This document shows, piece by piece, positions 8,083-17,105 of a stretch of DNA of 64,000 nt. This stretch comes from CAVZYN01 sp963779515 (GTDB lineage: Bacteria > Pseudomonadota > Alphaproteobacteria > Rhizobiales > Hyphomicrobiaceae): NCBI GenBank assembly GCA_963779515.1, contig CAVZYN010000018.1:372001-436000 (forward strand), given 5' to 3'. Position 1 is the stretch's first letter, and each line of letters starts with the position of its first letter. Position numbers and translations under genes: made by a program. The notes under the pieces were generated by a model. It did not search any database. It was not told where the DNA came from and saw only the letters and a list, made by a program, of their open reading frames with translations.

Positions 8083-9336
8083 ATGCGTATTGCAGCCGCA
8101 GCATTGACGCTGGCCTTGGCCGCCTGTTCGATGGCGGACTCGAGCCTGATCGGACAGGCCGATGCGCCGTCCGGTCTCGGCTGCCGCGGCACCAGCGGCG
8201 CCTATTACCTCTCCAAGACCTACTTCAAAGTCAAAGTCGTGAAGCACCAGCTGCCCGGCGGCGCCTGGGTCAACGAGCTGGTCGAGCTTGTGCCGACGCG
8301 CCGGCCCGACCGCAATCATGGGTACTGCCTCGACTATCTGGCGTCCGCCACCGCCGACGAGAAGCTCCATGTCAAAATGGACAACGATTTCCTTCTCCAG
8401 AGCATCTCCAGCGAGGCCGTCGATCAGTCCGGCTACATCATCAAGACACTGATCCGGGCGGCCTTCACCGGCATCACACACGTGCAAGCGCGCAGCTTCA
8501 GATCCCACAAGGCGCAACCCGTCGATGTCTTCGAGGGCGAATGGGATCCGATCAACAAAGTCCAGTCCGCAGTCGTCAATTCCGCCCTCAAGGACGCGGG
8601 CTTCTGCGTCATTGTCGAAGGCGCGACCTTCGATCTCGCGCGCCAGACAGTCGATTCCTATTGCAACGATCCGGCAAGCGCACACGCGGTCAAGAACGCC
8701 CCGCGCGAGGCGTTCGAGGAAGCGCCCGCCGCCAATCGGCGCCTGCACGTGAAAGGCATTGCCTATCGCCCGCGCGTGCCGCATGCGGTCTACGTCTTCG
8801 TCAATCCAACGCCCGGCAAGAGAGGCCGCTGGACCCTTGCCGAAGTCAAATCTGTGCCGATCGAGAACGATCAGCCGACAGTCTCCGTCGGCGTCGATCG
8901 CTCGTTCTTTGCCGCCCGCAAAACCTCGCTGGTGTTCGATCAAGGCGCGCTCCGCAATATTTGCGTCCACAAAACGAGTGAATTGCTCGAGGTCTCGACG
9001 ATCCCGCTCGAGGTTGCCAAGAACATCGTCGCGCTGCCAACCAACGTCATTCAGTTGAAGGTGCAGAACACGAACAATTACGCCGAGTTGATCAATGCCG
9101 AGAACGAGCTGATCAAAACCCAGGAGAGCCACCTCAAGGCGTTGAAGACCGGCGAGGGTGATCGCTATGGCCCGAAGGGCGGCGGCCAAGCCGGCAATTC
9201 CGGGTTCAAGCCGGCGGAGTTGCCGGAACGCTTGCCGCCAGCCGTCCTGGCCGATGTGACGCGTGAAGAGTGGAACCGGGTTTGCCCGCAGGTCCTTCCG
9301 AAAAAGACGGCGTTGGGCGGCGGGGGTGACCAATGA
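8083..9336 (+). CDS. Lipoprotein of unknown family, first of a tandem pair
   Basis: The protein has 417 residues. The lipobox LAAC puts the acylated Cys at residue 15. It shares its plan with the next gene: GC followed by GAYYL, GYCLDYL, a KTLIRAAF helix, a central Cys strand (GFCVIVEGA), ARxxVDSYCN-type Cys, GVDRSFFA, then IPLEVAKNIVALPTNVIQLKV. A charged or glycine-rich tail follows. I do not recognise any enzyme motif. It overlaps the next gene by four bases (ATGA), so the two are translationally coupled and head an operon with a secreted trypsin-like protease. An envelope or surface role is inferred only from the lipobox and context. Confidence 0.7.
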   Translation: MRIAAAALTLALAACSMADSSLIGQADAPSGLGCRGTSGAYYLSKTYFKVKVVKHQLPGGAWVNELVELVPTRRPDRNHGYCLDYLASATADEKLHVKMDNDFLLQSISSEAVDQSGYIIKTLIRAAFTGITHVQARSFRSHKAQPVDVFEGEWDPINKVQSAVVNSALKDAGFCVIVEGATFDLARQTVDSYCNDPASAHAVKNAPREAFEEAPAANRRLHVKGIAYRPRVPHAVYVFVNPTPGKRGRWTLAEVKSVPIENDQPTVSVGVDRSFFAARKTSLVFDQGALRNICVHKTSELLEVSTIPLEVAKNIVALPTNVIQLKVQNTNNYAELINAENELIKTQESHLKALKTGEGDRYGPKGGGQAGNSGFKPAELPERLPPAVLADVTREEWNRVCPQVLPKKTALGGGGDQ

Positions 9337-10820
9337 CCCGTCGCCGGCCAAGATGCGGCAAGAGCACATGGGCGCGCATGCTCGCGTTCGCGGTCGCGTG
9401 TGTGGCGCTCGCCGGCTGCGCCATGACCGATTCGACCCTGCTCCTCGATCGCGAGAAAGACGGCGGCTGCGTCGGCGGCGCCGGCGTCTACTACCTGCCG
9501 CGCTCGGTCTTCAGCATCGAAGTGCAACAGGATGAAGTTGGCCAACCCATCGTCGACGTGAAGCGGTTCGCGGAAGCCGATCGCACGCGTGGCTATTGCC
9601 TGGATTTCCTGCTCTCGGCGTCGGCGGAAGAATCGATCATCGTCGAGAAGACCGAGAAGGGCTTGCTCGCCAAGATTTCGTCGCGCTCCGACGACAAATC
9701 CGGTGCCATCGCCAAGAACCTCATCGACACGGTGTTCGAAGCCGCCAAGCTTGGTCCAGGTGGCGCGCGAAGCCTCCGTCCGGGGCCCGCCAAATATACA
9801 GTCGTGCCTCCGTTCCGCGCCGAATACGATCCGTTGAATCCGGGTCAGGCCGCCATGATCAACGCCGAGTTGAAAAAGCGCGGGCTTTGCCTGGTGATCT
9901 GGGACGCCGCGATCACCAATGCGGGTAGCATGCAAGAATACTGTGACAATCCCTTGGCCCGCACGACACGTGAAAAAGCGATGTCGAGCGCAAGCCTGCA
10001 TGAGGAAGCGTCGGCCGCGCCGCGTCAGTCTCGTGGTCTCGTCTATCGTCCGCGGCTCCCGTACAACTATTTCTTGTTCGAGAAGCGCGCCGCAAAGTGG
10101 GCGTTGCGCAAGACGGTGACCGTCGCCATTGAAAATCGCTCACCCGTCGTGGCGCTGGGTGTGGACCGCGCCATGTTCGCCAAGCGCGAGACGACCATCG
10201 AGTTCCTCGACGGCGTCTTGAACGAAATCAAGATCGACAAGGGGAGCGAGCTGGCGGGCGCCGTGGAGATCCCGTTGCAAATCGCCAACGGCGTGGCCGC
10301 GCTGCCGGCTAATATCGTCCAGCTCAAGATCGACACGACCAACAAGCGCGCCAACCTGATCGCCGCGCAGGAGCGGTTGTTGGCGGCGCAACGTGCCTAC
10401 GACACGGATGTGGCACGGATACGTGGTGGTGGCGCGCCCGGTGGCGTCGGTGGCGCAGGCGCACCCGCGACCAACAACGGCTTGCTGCCCGACGCGGTCG
10501 CACAACCGCCACCGTTGCCGCCTCTGGCGGCGCTTCCGGCGCCAGCCGCAGCAGACGAACTGCCCCTTGAACAGGATGTGCGGCGCGGACGTGCACCAAC
10601 GCCTGCGGCCAAACCAGTGCAGCCGGCGCCCGCGAAATCTGTTGTCGCGCCGCAAACGCCGCTGCCGCGCGCGCCTCCACCGTTGCTTGCTGGGCAATGC
10701 CGCCCGGCGTGTGGCCCAAGACCCAATTGCGAAGCGTACTGCAGCTGCTATGAAGCCTGCCGATCCAGCCAAGCTGATGCGGAGACCTGCGATGCCTCCT
10801 GCAAACCGATCATGCGTTAG
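9333..10820 (+). CDS. Lipoprotein of unknown family, second of a tandem pair, with Cys-rich tail
   Basis: This 495-residue paralog of the preceding gene has lipobox LAGC (Cys29). Matching landmarks are GCVGGAGVYYL, GYCLDFLLSAS, KNLIDTVF, RGLCLVIWDA, GVDRAMFA and IPLQIANGVAALPANIVQLKI. It then extends about 120 residues: a Gly/Pro/Ala-rich linker and a final Cys-dense module (CRPACGP, NCEAYCSCYEACR, CDASCKP) that the first copy lacks. The ATG overlaps the stop of the first copy; an internal ATG at 9378 also gives a good signal peptide. Its 3' end overlaps the start of the trypsin-like gene by 29 bp. Confidence 0.7.
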   Translation: MTRRRPRCGKSTWARMLAFAVACVALAGCAMTDSTLLLDREKDGGCVGGAGVYYLPRSVFSIEVQQDEVGQPIVDVKRFAEADRTRGYCLDFLLSASAEESIIVEKTEKGLLAKISSRSDDKSGAIAKNLIDTVFEAAKLGPGGARSLRPGPAKYTVVPPFRAEYDPLNPGQAAMINAELKKRGLCLVIWDAAITNAGSMQEYCDNPLARTTREKAMSSASLHEEASAAPRQSRGLVYRPRLPYNYFLFEKRAAKWALRKTVTVAIENRSPVVALGVDRAMFAKRETTIEFLDGVLNEIKIDKGSELAGAVEIPLQIANGVAALPANIVQLKIDTTNKRANLIAAQERLLAAQRAYDTDVARIRGGGAPGGVGGAGAPATNNGLLPDAVAQPPPLPPLAALPAPAAADELPLEQDVRRGRAPTPAAKPVQPAPAKSVVAPQTPLPRAPPPLLAGQCRPACGPRPNCEAYCSCYEACRSSQADAETCDASCKPIMR

Positions 10821-12021
10821 CCCGGCGCTGCGTTTGGTGCAGCACGCGTGCGTGGCTCTTGGATTGACCGCGTCAGCGGTATCCGCGCAGTCGCCGGTCA
10901 CGGAGGAAGCTCAGCTCGCGGCGCAGAGCGCCTGCGTCGACAGCATCCAGCGTTTCGCCGCCGACACCGCGAAAGACAACAAGGCCCGCCAATATGGGCT
11001 CCTGCGCGAGGGCCTGCAAAAACTCTCCGAAGCATTCACGCGGGCGCAGCAATCGAATACGCTGCTTGTCTGCCCGCCGATGGTAACTGGCGCGACAACA
11101 CGAACGTTTGGCACGCGCGCTGCCGCCGCCATCAACGATGTCGGCGCGCAAAAATTCATCGATGAAGAAGTGCAGACGTTCAGAACCCGCGTATTCGGCG
11201 GTTGGCAGGTGCCGCCGCTGGCCTTGCCGGAGGTTGTCGCCATCAAATCCCGCACCGGCGAATGGTGCACCGGCACGCTGATTGGCACCAAAGCCGTCCT
11301 GACGGCGGCGCATTGTTTCTGCAGCGCCAGCGGCGGCTTCGATCATCGCGGCGACGTCATGTTCGGCAATCGCGCCACTGAGCCGCGCGAGACGATCCCG
11401 ATCAGCTGGGCCGTCTCGATGCGCCCCGACTTCTGCCGCGTGCAGAAATCGCAATTTCCTGCCGGTGAAGACCTGGCGCTCGCGATCCTCGCCAGCGACG
11501 CAACCGCCGCCCGGCCAACCCAGCTCGTGAATTTCACCGGCCAATATCTCGGCCAACCAACCCAGAACATGATTGTCGTCGGCTTTGGGCTGACCGAAAA
11601 GCACACGTCCGGCCAAAAGCTCTACGCCAGCGTACCGATCAAATCGCCGTTATGCGATGGGGTCGCAGAGAGCCTGCACGGCTGTGCCCGCGGTCGCGAG
11701 GTTGTGCTTGCCGATAAGCTCGGCCGCGTCGACACCTGCGGTGGTGATAGCGGTGGCCCCGTTTACTATCGCGACACTGGTCAAGCCTCGGGTCAACAGG
11801 CGTCCGGTCAATCGCAGAGCCCCGAGCGCTGGGTTTTGGCAGCGGTTACGTCGCGTGCGAGCGCCGAAGCACTCCGCGTCAATTCGCAAGTAAAGTGTGG
11901 GCCAGGCGGAATCTACACGCTACTGGGGCCGGCCGCGATGTCCTGGCTCTGCCGTTGGCATGGCGTCGCCGGATTTACGGTTGCTGGCATGTCGGAACCA
12001 TGTGCCGCGGTGCGCCCCTGA
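10792..12021 (+). CDS. Secreted trypsin-like (S1) serine protease
   Basis: The gene encodes 409 residues. After a signal peptide (cleavage near SAVSAQ) comes a helical pro-region of about 100 residues, then a chymotrypsin-fold domain. The catalytic triad is visible: His174 in LTAAHC, Asp227 in GEDLAL, Ser320 in TCGGDSGGPV. Cys pairs around His and Ser match S1 proteases. The frame is open much further upstream, but that part overlaps the lipoprotein gene; ATG 10792 gives a correctly placed signal peptide. Co-directional overlap with the lipoprotein pair suggests an operon. It may process or work with those surface lipoproteins (inference). Confidence 0.85.
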   Translation: MPPANRSCVSPALRLVQHACVALGLTASAVSAQSPVTEEAQLAAQSACVDSIQRFAADTAKDNKARQYGLLREGLQKLSEAFTRAQQSNTLLVCPPMVTGATTRTFGTRAAAAINDVGAQKFIDEEVQTFRTRVFGGWQVPPLALPEVVAIKSRTGEWCTGTLIGTKAVLTAAHCFCSASGGFDHRGDVMFGNRATEPRETIPISWAVSMRPDFCRVQKSQFPAGEDLALAILASDATAARPTQLVNFTGQYLGQPTQNMIVVGFGLTEKHTSGQKLYASVPIKSPLCDGVAESLHGCARGREVVLADKLGRVDTCGGDSGGPVYYRDTGQASGQQASGQSQSPERWVLAAVTSRASAEALRVNSQVKCGPGGIYTLLGPAAMSWLCRWHGVAGFTVAGMSEPCAAVRP

Positions 12022-12111
12022 GTCAGGTGCGCCCCTGAGTCATCAGAAATGGTATATTGAAGATCGATCGCTCAAGCGTGCGATAAGACTTTTCTCGTGG
12101 TTCGAGGCAGA

Positions 12112-14154
12112 ATGCGACGTTCGCTGTACAGTATCTCCGCGCCATTGATCGCTTTTGCGGTCACCCTTGCTGTCGCGCCCGCGCTTTTTTCGCCAACCGA
12201 GATGGTCGAGAGGCGCGTGATCGAGGCCGTGAAAGCCGCAACCGGACGCACGCTCAAAATAGCGGGCGCCAAGACCGTCTCGATCTGGGCGGGGCGTGCC
12301 CGCTTTGAAGACGTCACGCTTGAAGACGCGGCCGCAACCGGTCGCGGCGCGCTCTTTGCAGCCAAGGCCATTGAGGGCGAAGCGCGACTCTGGCCGTTAC
12401 TGCGCGGTCGCGTCGAACTGACAAAGCTGGCGATTGAAACACCCCGCATCGCGCTCGATATCGATGCCGCTGGCAAACCCAACTGGTCGAGCCCGTCAGA
12501 GACGTCGGACGCATCGGCGACGGTCGAGATCATCGCGATCAAATCGGGTGAGGTCGCGTACGCCGACGCGCGTAGCGGTCGCAAAGAGGCGGTGACATCT
12601 GTCAACGCGATCATCACGCCGGGCGTTTCGCCGCGCCCCATGGACATCACCTTCGATGCCGTCTGGCGTGGCGAAAAGATCGAGGGCAAGGCCGCCTTCG
12701 ACCGCCCCATGAATCTCCTCTCAGGCCGCGAGAGCGGGACGGTGATCGACGCGACAACGCGCCACGGCAAACTCAAGGCCGACGGTCTCGCCCTGCTCGC
12801 GGACACGCCGCGCTTCGATGGCACGGCCGCCGGTTCCACGCCGTCCTTGCGCGACTTCTGCATCTGGGCCGCGATCGACGACTGCAGAGACGACACGATC
12901 GGCACGGTCTCGGTCGATGGCAAAGTCAAGGTCGATGGCCAGGTCGCGAGCCTCTCCAACGGCCGCTTCACGCTCGACGGCAGCAAGGGCGAGGCCAATC
13001 TCACATACTCCAAGGCCGGTCCGCGACCGTCGATCAGCGGTAAAATCAAGATCGATACTCTCGACCCGAAGCGTCAGCTCGGCTTCGATTTTGCAGCCCC
13101 GCCGCCAACGAGCGCGGCGGCAACGGCGTCGATACCCGCGCCTCTGCGCAACGCCCACGCGAGCCTCAAGCAATCGCTCGCCGCGTTCATCTCGGCAGGG
13201 GCCGAGCCCAATGCGGCCCTGGTCGGCGCCCGCGCCGATGGCCGCACCCCGCAAGCGAGCGCAGCGCCCTTTGATCTCGCCGGCCTGAAAACATTGGATA
13301 TGGATGTCGAAGCCGCCATCGGTGTTCTGAAGCTGCGTGAATTCGATATCGGCGTCGGCAACCTCGCGACGACATTGAAGGATGGTCACCTCAAACTCGA
13401 TGGCCGGGAGCTGAAGCTCGAAGGCGGAACCGGATCCCTGCGCCTCGAACTCGACTCGCGCCCGGCAGCGCCGGTGCTAATCCTGGCCGCCGATCTGAAG
13501 AACATCGAATCACGCCGCCTGTTGGCGGCGATCGCCGGCCAGCAGGTCCTCAGCGGGCGCACCAACCTTGCAGCCAACATCCAAGGTGCCGGCAAGAGCG
13601 AGCGTGAACTCGCAACATCACTCAAAGGCACGGTCGATGCGCGCATCACCAAGGGCCAGATCGCCGGTTACGATCTCGAGCGTGCCGTTCGCGAGTTCTG
13701 GACGACACATGATTTCGATGCCCGCGCACGCACGCCCTTTGAGAAGATCACCGCCGGCTTCGTGCTGGAGCGCGGCATCGCCAAGAGTTCGCTGATCGAT
13801 TTCGAAAGCCCCGCCGTCAACTTCCGCGCCTCCGGCCTCGCCAACCTCATCAACCGCGTGCTCGACTATCGGCTCTATTTGACATTGCCGCCGCCGCCAG
13901 GTGGGTTCTCGATCCCCGTCCGCGCCACGGGCGCCTGGTCCGATCCGAGTTTTGCCTTCGACTGGGAGGCGCTGTTCCCGCGCGCGGTGCAGCCGGCCGC
14001 CGCCGTCAGCGCGCGCGCCGCAGCACCTGTCACGGTGGGCGACGCCGAGACCGATGCCCTGCTTGCCGAGGCCATCGCCAAGGTCGCGCCCGGCGCCGCC
14101 TTGACGCCCGAGGCGGCGGACATTCTCCGCGCCCTCTCCACCCCGCGCCGCTGA
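12112..14154 (+). CDS. AsmA family protein
   Basis: The 680-residue protein starts with one transmembrane or signal-anchor segment (residues 5-25, LIAFAVTLAVAPALF). A long periplasmic beta-rich region follows. The N-terminal AsmA pattern is present: GRTLKIAG, VSIWAGRARFEDVTLED, LWPLLRGRVELTKLAIETPRI. The C-terminal AsmA_2-like part includes KGTVDARITKGQIAGYDLERAVREF and FRASGLANL. AsmA relatives are inner-membrane proteins thought to move lipids toward the outer membrane. ATG 12112 was chosen; GTG 12097 adds five residues. It lies 90 bp after the protease gene. Confidence 0.85.
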   Translation: MRRSLYSISAPLIAFAVTLAVAPALFSPTEMVERRVIEAVKAATGRTLKIAGAKTVSIWAGRARFEDVTLEDAAATGRGALFAAKAIEGEARLWPLLRGRVELTKLAIETPRIALDIDAAGKPNWSSPSETSDASATVEIIAIKSGEVAYADARSGRKEAVTSVNAIITPGVSPRPMDITFDAVWRGEKIEGKAAFDRPMNLLSGRESGTVIDATTRHGKLKADGLALLADTPRFDGTAAGSTPSLRDFCIWAAIDDCRDDTIGTVSVDGKVKVDGQVASLSNGRFTLDGSKGEANLTYSKAGPRPSISGKIKIDTLDPKRQLGFDFAAPPPTSAAATASIPAPLRNAHASLKQSLAAFISAGAEPNAALVGARADGRTPQASAAPFDLAGLKTLDMDVEAAIGVLKLREFDIGVGNLATTLKDGHLKLDGRELKLEGGTGSLRLELDSRPAAPVLILAADLKNIESRRLLAAIAGQQVLSGRTNLAANIQGAGKSERELATSLKGTVDARITKGQIAGYDLERAVREFWTTHDFDARARTPFEKITAGFVLERGIAKSSLIDFESPAVNFRASGLANLINRVLDYRLYLTLPPPPGGFSIPVRATGAWSDPSFAFDWEALFPRAVQPAAAVSARAAAPVTVGDAETDALLAEAIAKVAPGAALTPEAADILRALSTPRR

Positions 14155-14283
14155 CCAGAAAGCCAGGGAATATCAAGGTGATCCTGAAGCCACGCTTGTC
14201 ACAGCATATGCAGCGAGGCTCTTGACCCGGACGATCTCGCGAGAGACGATCGCCGCTGGATTGTGCGCACTCGGGGATGAGCT

Positions 14284-15300
14284 GTGACGCGTAAAATTTC
14301 GAGACGGGATGTCATGGCTGGCAGCAGCGCGCTGATCGCCGCGCCAGGCGCAGTGGTGGCAACCAGCGGTGTCGCGGTGGCGCAAACACCCGGTGCTGCG
14401 GCCGAAGCGAACTTCGCCGTTGCCGCCTGGCGCGAATTGGCAGCGCTCTCGACTGAAGCGGCCCGGCTCGGCATCTCGGTGCCGCGCATGTCGGCGAGCC
14501 CTGGCGCCGCCGCGCAACCCGACTATCGCCAGATCATGCCGGCAACAGTCGACTTCATCGCCACGCTAGAAACCGCGCCGCCGAGCGCGCGCGCCACTGC
14601 CGCGCAAGTGGACCCGCTGGTCGAGCGCAGTCACGACCTTCTGCAGCGCATCCACTTCGCCGAGCGCAATCATCCGACAGATCGGATCGGCAATCAGAGC
14701 CTTGCGGTGGCGCCGAGCCGTCCGACGTTCGAGTCCCTGAAGAGCGACTACGAGAAGCTCTTCAACACCTGCAAAATCCGCGACAGCTCGCGCTCCGACG
14801 TCAACTGGTACGTCAATCAGCTGCTCGAGACGCGCAACCAGGCGCTGTGGGTCGAAGCCGCCAAGAACGTCTGTTGCCCGTGGTATTTCGTCGGCATCAC
14901 CCACGCGATGGAAGCCGCGTTCGGCTTCAAAGCGCATCTCCACAACGGCGATCCGATCCGCGCCAAGACGGTGCAAGTGCCGGAAGGCCGCCCGCCGCAG
15001 TGGAATCCGCCGAGTGATTGGGTGTCGTCAGCCACCGACGCCTTGACCTACGATGGTTTCGCCAATCAATCGGATTGGAGCTTGCCGCGCATGCTCTACC
15101 GCTGGGAGAGCTACAACGGCTTTCGCAGTCGCCGCAACGGCATCAACACGCCGTATCTTTGGAGCTTCTCCAACCATTATTCGCGCGGCAAATACGTCGC
15201 CGACAACGTCTGGGACCCCAACGCCGTCTCCAAGCAATGCGGCGCAGGCGTCATCCTCAAGGGCCTGCTCGAGCGCGGCGGCGTCGCCTTGCCGTCGTAA
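14284..15300 (+). CDS. Tat-exported lysozyme-like protein (COG5526-like)
   Basis: This is a 338-residue protein with a twin-arginine signal (ISRRDVMAGSS, then an Ala-rich core). The C-terminal about 160 residues match, from memory, the lysozyme-family proteins of COG5526: a helix with WYFVGITHAMEA, CHLHNGDP-like HLHNGDPIRAKTV, VPEGRPPQWNPP, SATDALTYDGF, RMLYRWESYNGFRSR, TPYLWSFSNHYSRGKY, DPNAVSKQCGA. The likely activity is peptidoglycan glycan cleavage; MEAA could hold the acidic catalytic residue. GTG 14284 is the start that places RR correctly. It converges with the M4 peptidase, whose stop is 5 bp away. Family assignment is moderately sure. Confidence 0.65.
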   Translation: MTRKISRRDVMAGSSALIAAPGAVVATSGVAVAQTPGAAAEANFAVAAWRELAALSTEAARLGISVPRMSASPGAAAQPDYRQIMPATVDFIATLETAPPSARATAAQVDPLVERSHDLLQRIHFAERNHPTDRIGNQSLAVAPSRPTFESLKSDYEKLFNTCKIRDSSRSDVNWYVNQLLETRNQALWVEAAKNVCCPWYFVGITHAMEAAFGFKAHLHNGDPIRAKTVQVPEGRPPQWNPPSDWVSSATDALTYDGFANQSDWSLPRMLYRWESYNGFRSRRNGINTPYLWSFSNHYSRGKYVADNVWDPNAVSKQCGAGVILKGLLERGGVALPS

Positions 15301-15305
15301 CTGAC

Positions 15306-17069
15306 CTACTGCGTCGCGGTGGGCGTCAGGCCTGTGGCGGTCTGCGCATGCACGATCTCCTCGCAATCGGACGCCTGAACTGCGGCAACGTCCGCGGACG
15401 CCAGTTCCTCGCACGATTGCACGAAGTTCTCCGCCGCTTGCACCAGCGTCGAGGTCTGCGTCAAGTGCGTGGTCAGCGCCCGGAATGCGATGCGACCGAG
15501 CTTTTCGCGGCCAATACCCTGCACCGCCGTATCGCGATGCACGCCGCCCTCCGCGATGAGATAGGCGAACTTGTTCAGGATGCCGCTATTGAAGTGCACG
15601 CAGCCCGAGAAGAAATCGTTGGTCAATTCACACAGCGGATCTTCGCGCTTGACGTAGTCGTTGTAGTGATCCGGTTGGCCATAGTTGGTGGCGAGATCGA
15701 ATGTCTTCGATTTGTCGAACAGCTTCTTGCCGTCCTCGTCCATCAGCGGCGGGTTTGCCATGCTGCGCAGCGGCTTCGTGGTTGAGAACCCGGGCAGGTT
15801 TTCGCCGAGCACCCAGTTGCCATTGCCGTTGGCGGCATGGAACTCGATCAGCGTCCCAAAGATGTCCGAGAGCGCCTCGTTCACGGCGCCCGATTCGTCC
15901 GCATAGATAAGGTCGGCCTCCTCGGTAATGATGCCGTGCGTCATCTCGTGGCCGACGACGTCGAGCGCGCCGGCAAAGCCCGGGCCATAGACCATCACGC
16001 CGCCCTTCGGACAGAACGACGCCCGCACCTTGCACCAGTAGGCGTTCTGCACATCGCCATACTGCACATAGGACTCGAGCTTGTTGGCGGCCTGCGGATC
16101 GTCGCTGATTCCCGGGCGGCCAAATACCGCTTTGAAGAAGTCGCGAACCCGCCCGGTGTTCAAAAACGCGCTCTCCGCGTCAGTCGGAGTAGGGTCCAGG
16201 CGGTGGTTATCGGTCTCGTCGATCGTCCTGCGTCCCGGGAACTGAAGCGTTTTCGCGAGATCGAAGACCTGCCGTTGTCCGGCGCTGGGCTGATCGCGAT
16301 AGTAGTAGAGTACCGCGTTCGTCTCCGCATCGACGAAGAAATGGAAGGTGTCGATGATCACGAGATGCGCCAGGCGCGCAGATCCGGGCCTTGCGCCGCG
16401 TGCGCGCAACAACGCCGGATCGAACACAATAAGGCTGCTGCGCGCCGGCAGCGCCTCGACATTGGAACGGATCAGCGCGAGGCTCTTGTCATTGGGGCGG
16501 CTGGCGACGAGTTCCTTCAAGCGCGCCGTTGCAGTCGCGACAGCTTGCGTTTCGGTGATCTTCGCTGTCGTGCTCTGCAGCGATACGGCAGAGAAATTCG
16601 CCGTCAGCTTTGTCACCGCCAGCGAAGGATTGACGGTGACCTTGCCGGTGGAGCCGAAGACGGGGATCCCGTTCACGCGCTGCTCAACGTGGACGACGCT
16701 CTGGCCCGGAATGTCGGGATCGGCTCGGATCTTCAGCGCTTCGACCTTGGTTGCGGCATTGCCCGAGGGAAACGCCGCCGACAACTGGCTTTGGGAGAAG
16801 AAAGATTCGACGGCCGTTCGCACGTCCCCCTCCACGGGCCGGTTGAGGCTGCGGGCGCCGGCGCCGAGACTGACGGACGGCGCCGCCTGAGGCTGCAGGC
16901 CGCGGATGCTGGTTGGCAATCCCGTGACAGGATCAACGCGCACGACCAGATCCGGATTGGCGCGCTGCGCTTGCGTCACCGCCTTCTGCACATCCTGCTT
17001 CACGTCTTGCGCCGCGGCGGGTGCGCTGAGCGCGGCAACGAGGGTAAGTGCGGCGAGACTGCTGCGCAT
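15306..17069 (-). CDS. Secreted M4 (thermolysin-family) metallopeptidase
   Basis: The 587-residue preproprotein has a signal peptide (1-20, APAAAQ) and an FTP/PepSY-type propeptide (about 80-260). The M4 catalytic domain has HEMTH at 374-378 and the third zinc ligand Glu398 in NEALSD. YADESGAVNEAL and GCVHFNSGILNKFAYLIAEGG are thermolysin-family hallmarks. It should be a zinc endopeptidase acting outside the cell. ATG 17069 follows AGGAG; the longer frame adds only eight residues. It is the last gene of the M23-S8-M4 run on the minus strand, 36 bp after the S8 stop. Confidence 0.9.
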   Translation of the reverse strand: MRSSLAALTLVAALSAPAAAQDVKQDVQKAVTQAQRANPDLVVRVDPVTGLPTSIRGLQPQAAPSVSLGAGARSLNRPVEGDVRTAVESFFSQSQLSAAFPSGNAATKVEALKIRADPDIPGQSVVHVEQRVNGIPVFGSTGKVTVNPSLAVTKLTANFSAVSLQSTTAKITETQAVATATARLKELVASRPNDKSLALIRSNVEALPARSSLIVFDPALLRARGARPGSARLAHLVIIDTFHFFVDAETNAVLYYYRDQPSAGQRQVFDLAKTLQFPGRRTIDETDNHRLDPTPTDAESAFLNTGRVRDFFKAVFGRPGISDDPQAANKLESYVQYGDVQNAYWCKVRASFCPKGGVMVYGPGFAGALDVVGHEMTHGIITEEADLIYADESGAVNEALSDIFGTLIEFHAANGNGNWVLGENLPGFSTTKPLRSMANPPLMDEDGKKLFDKSKTFDLATNYGQPDHYNDYVKREDPLCELTNDFFSGCVHFNSGILNKFAYLIAEGGVHRDTAVQGIGREKLGRIAFRALTTHLTQTSTLVQAAENFVQSCEELASADVAAVQASDCEEIVHAQTATGLTPTATQ

Positions 17070-17105
17070 GACTTCAACTCCTATTAGTTGCACGGCAGTT
17101 TTAGG

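Noticed and set aside
10393..10791. N-terminal extension of the trypsin-like protease
   Set aside because: It overlaps the lipoprotein gene in another frame and would bury the signal peptide; ATG 10792 is a better start.
15837..17087. 416-codon + strand frame over the M4 peptidase
   Set aside because: Antisense shadow of a gene with signal peptide, HEMTH and Glu ligand; no independent features.
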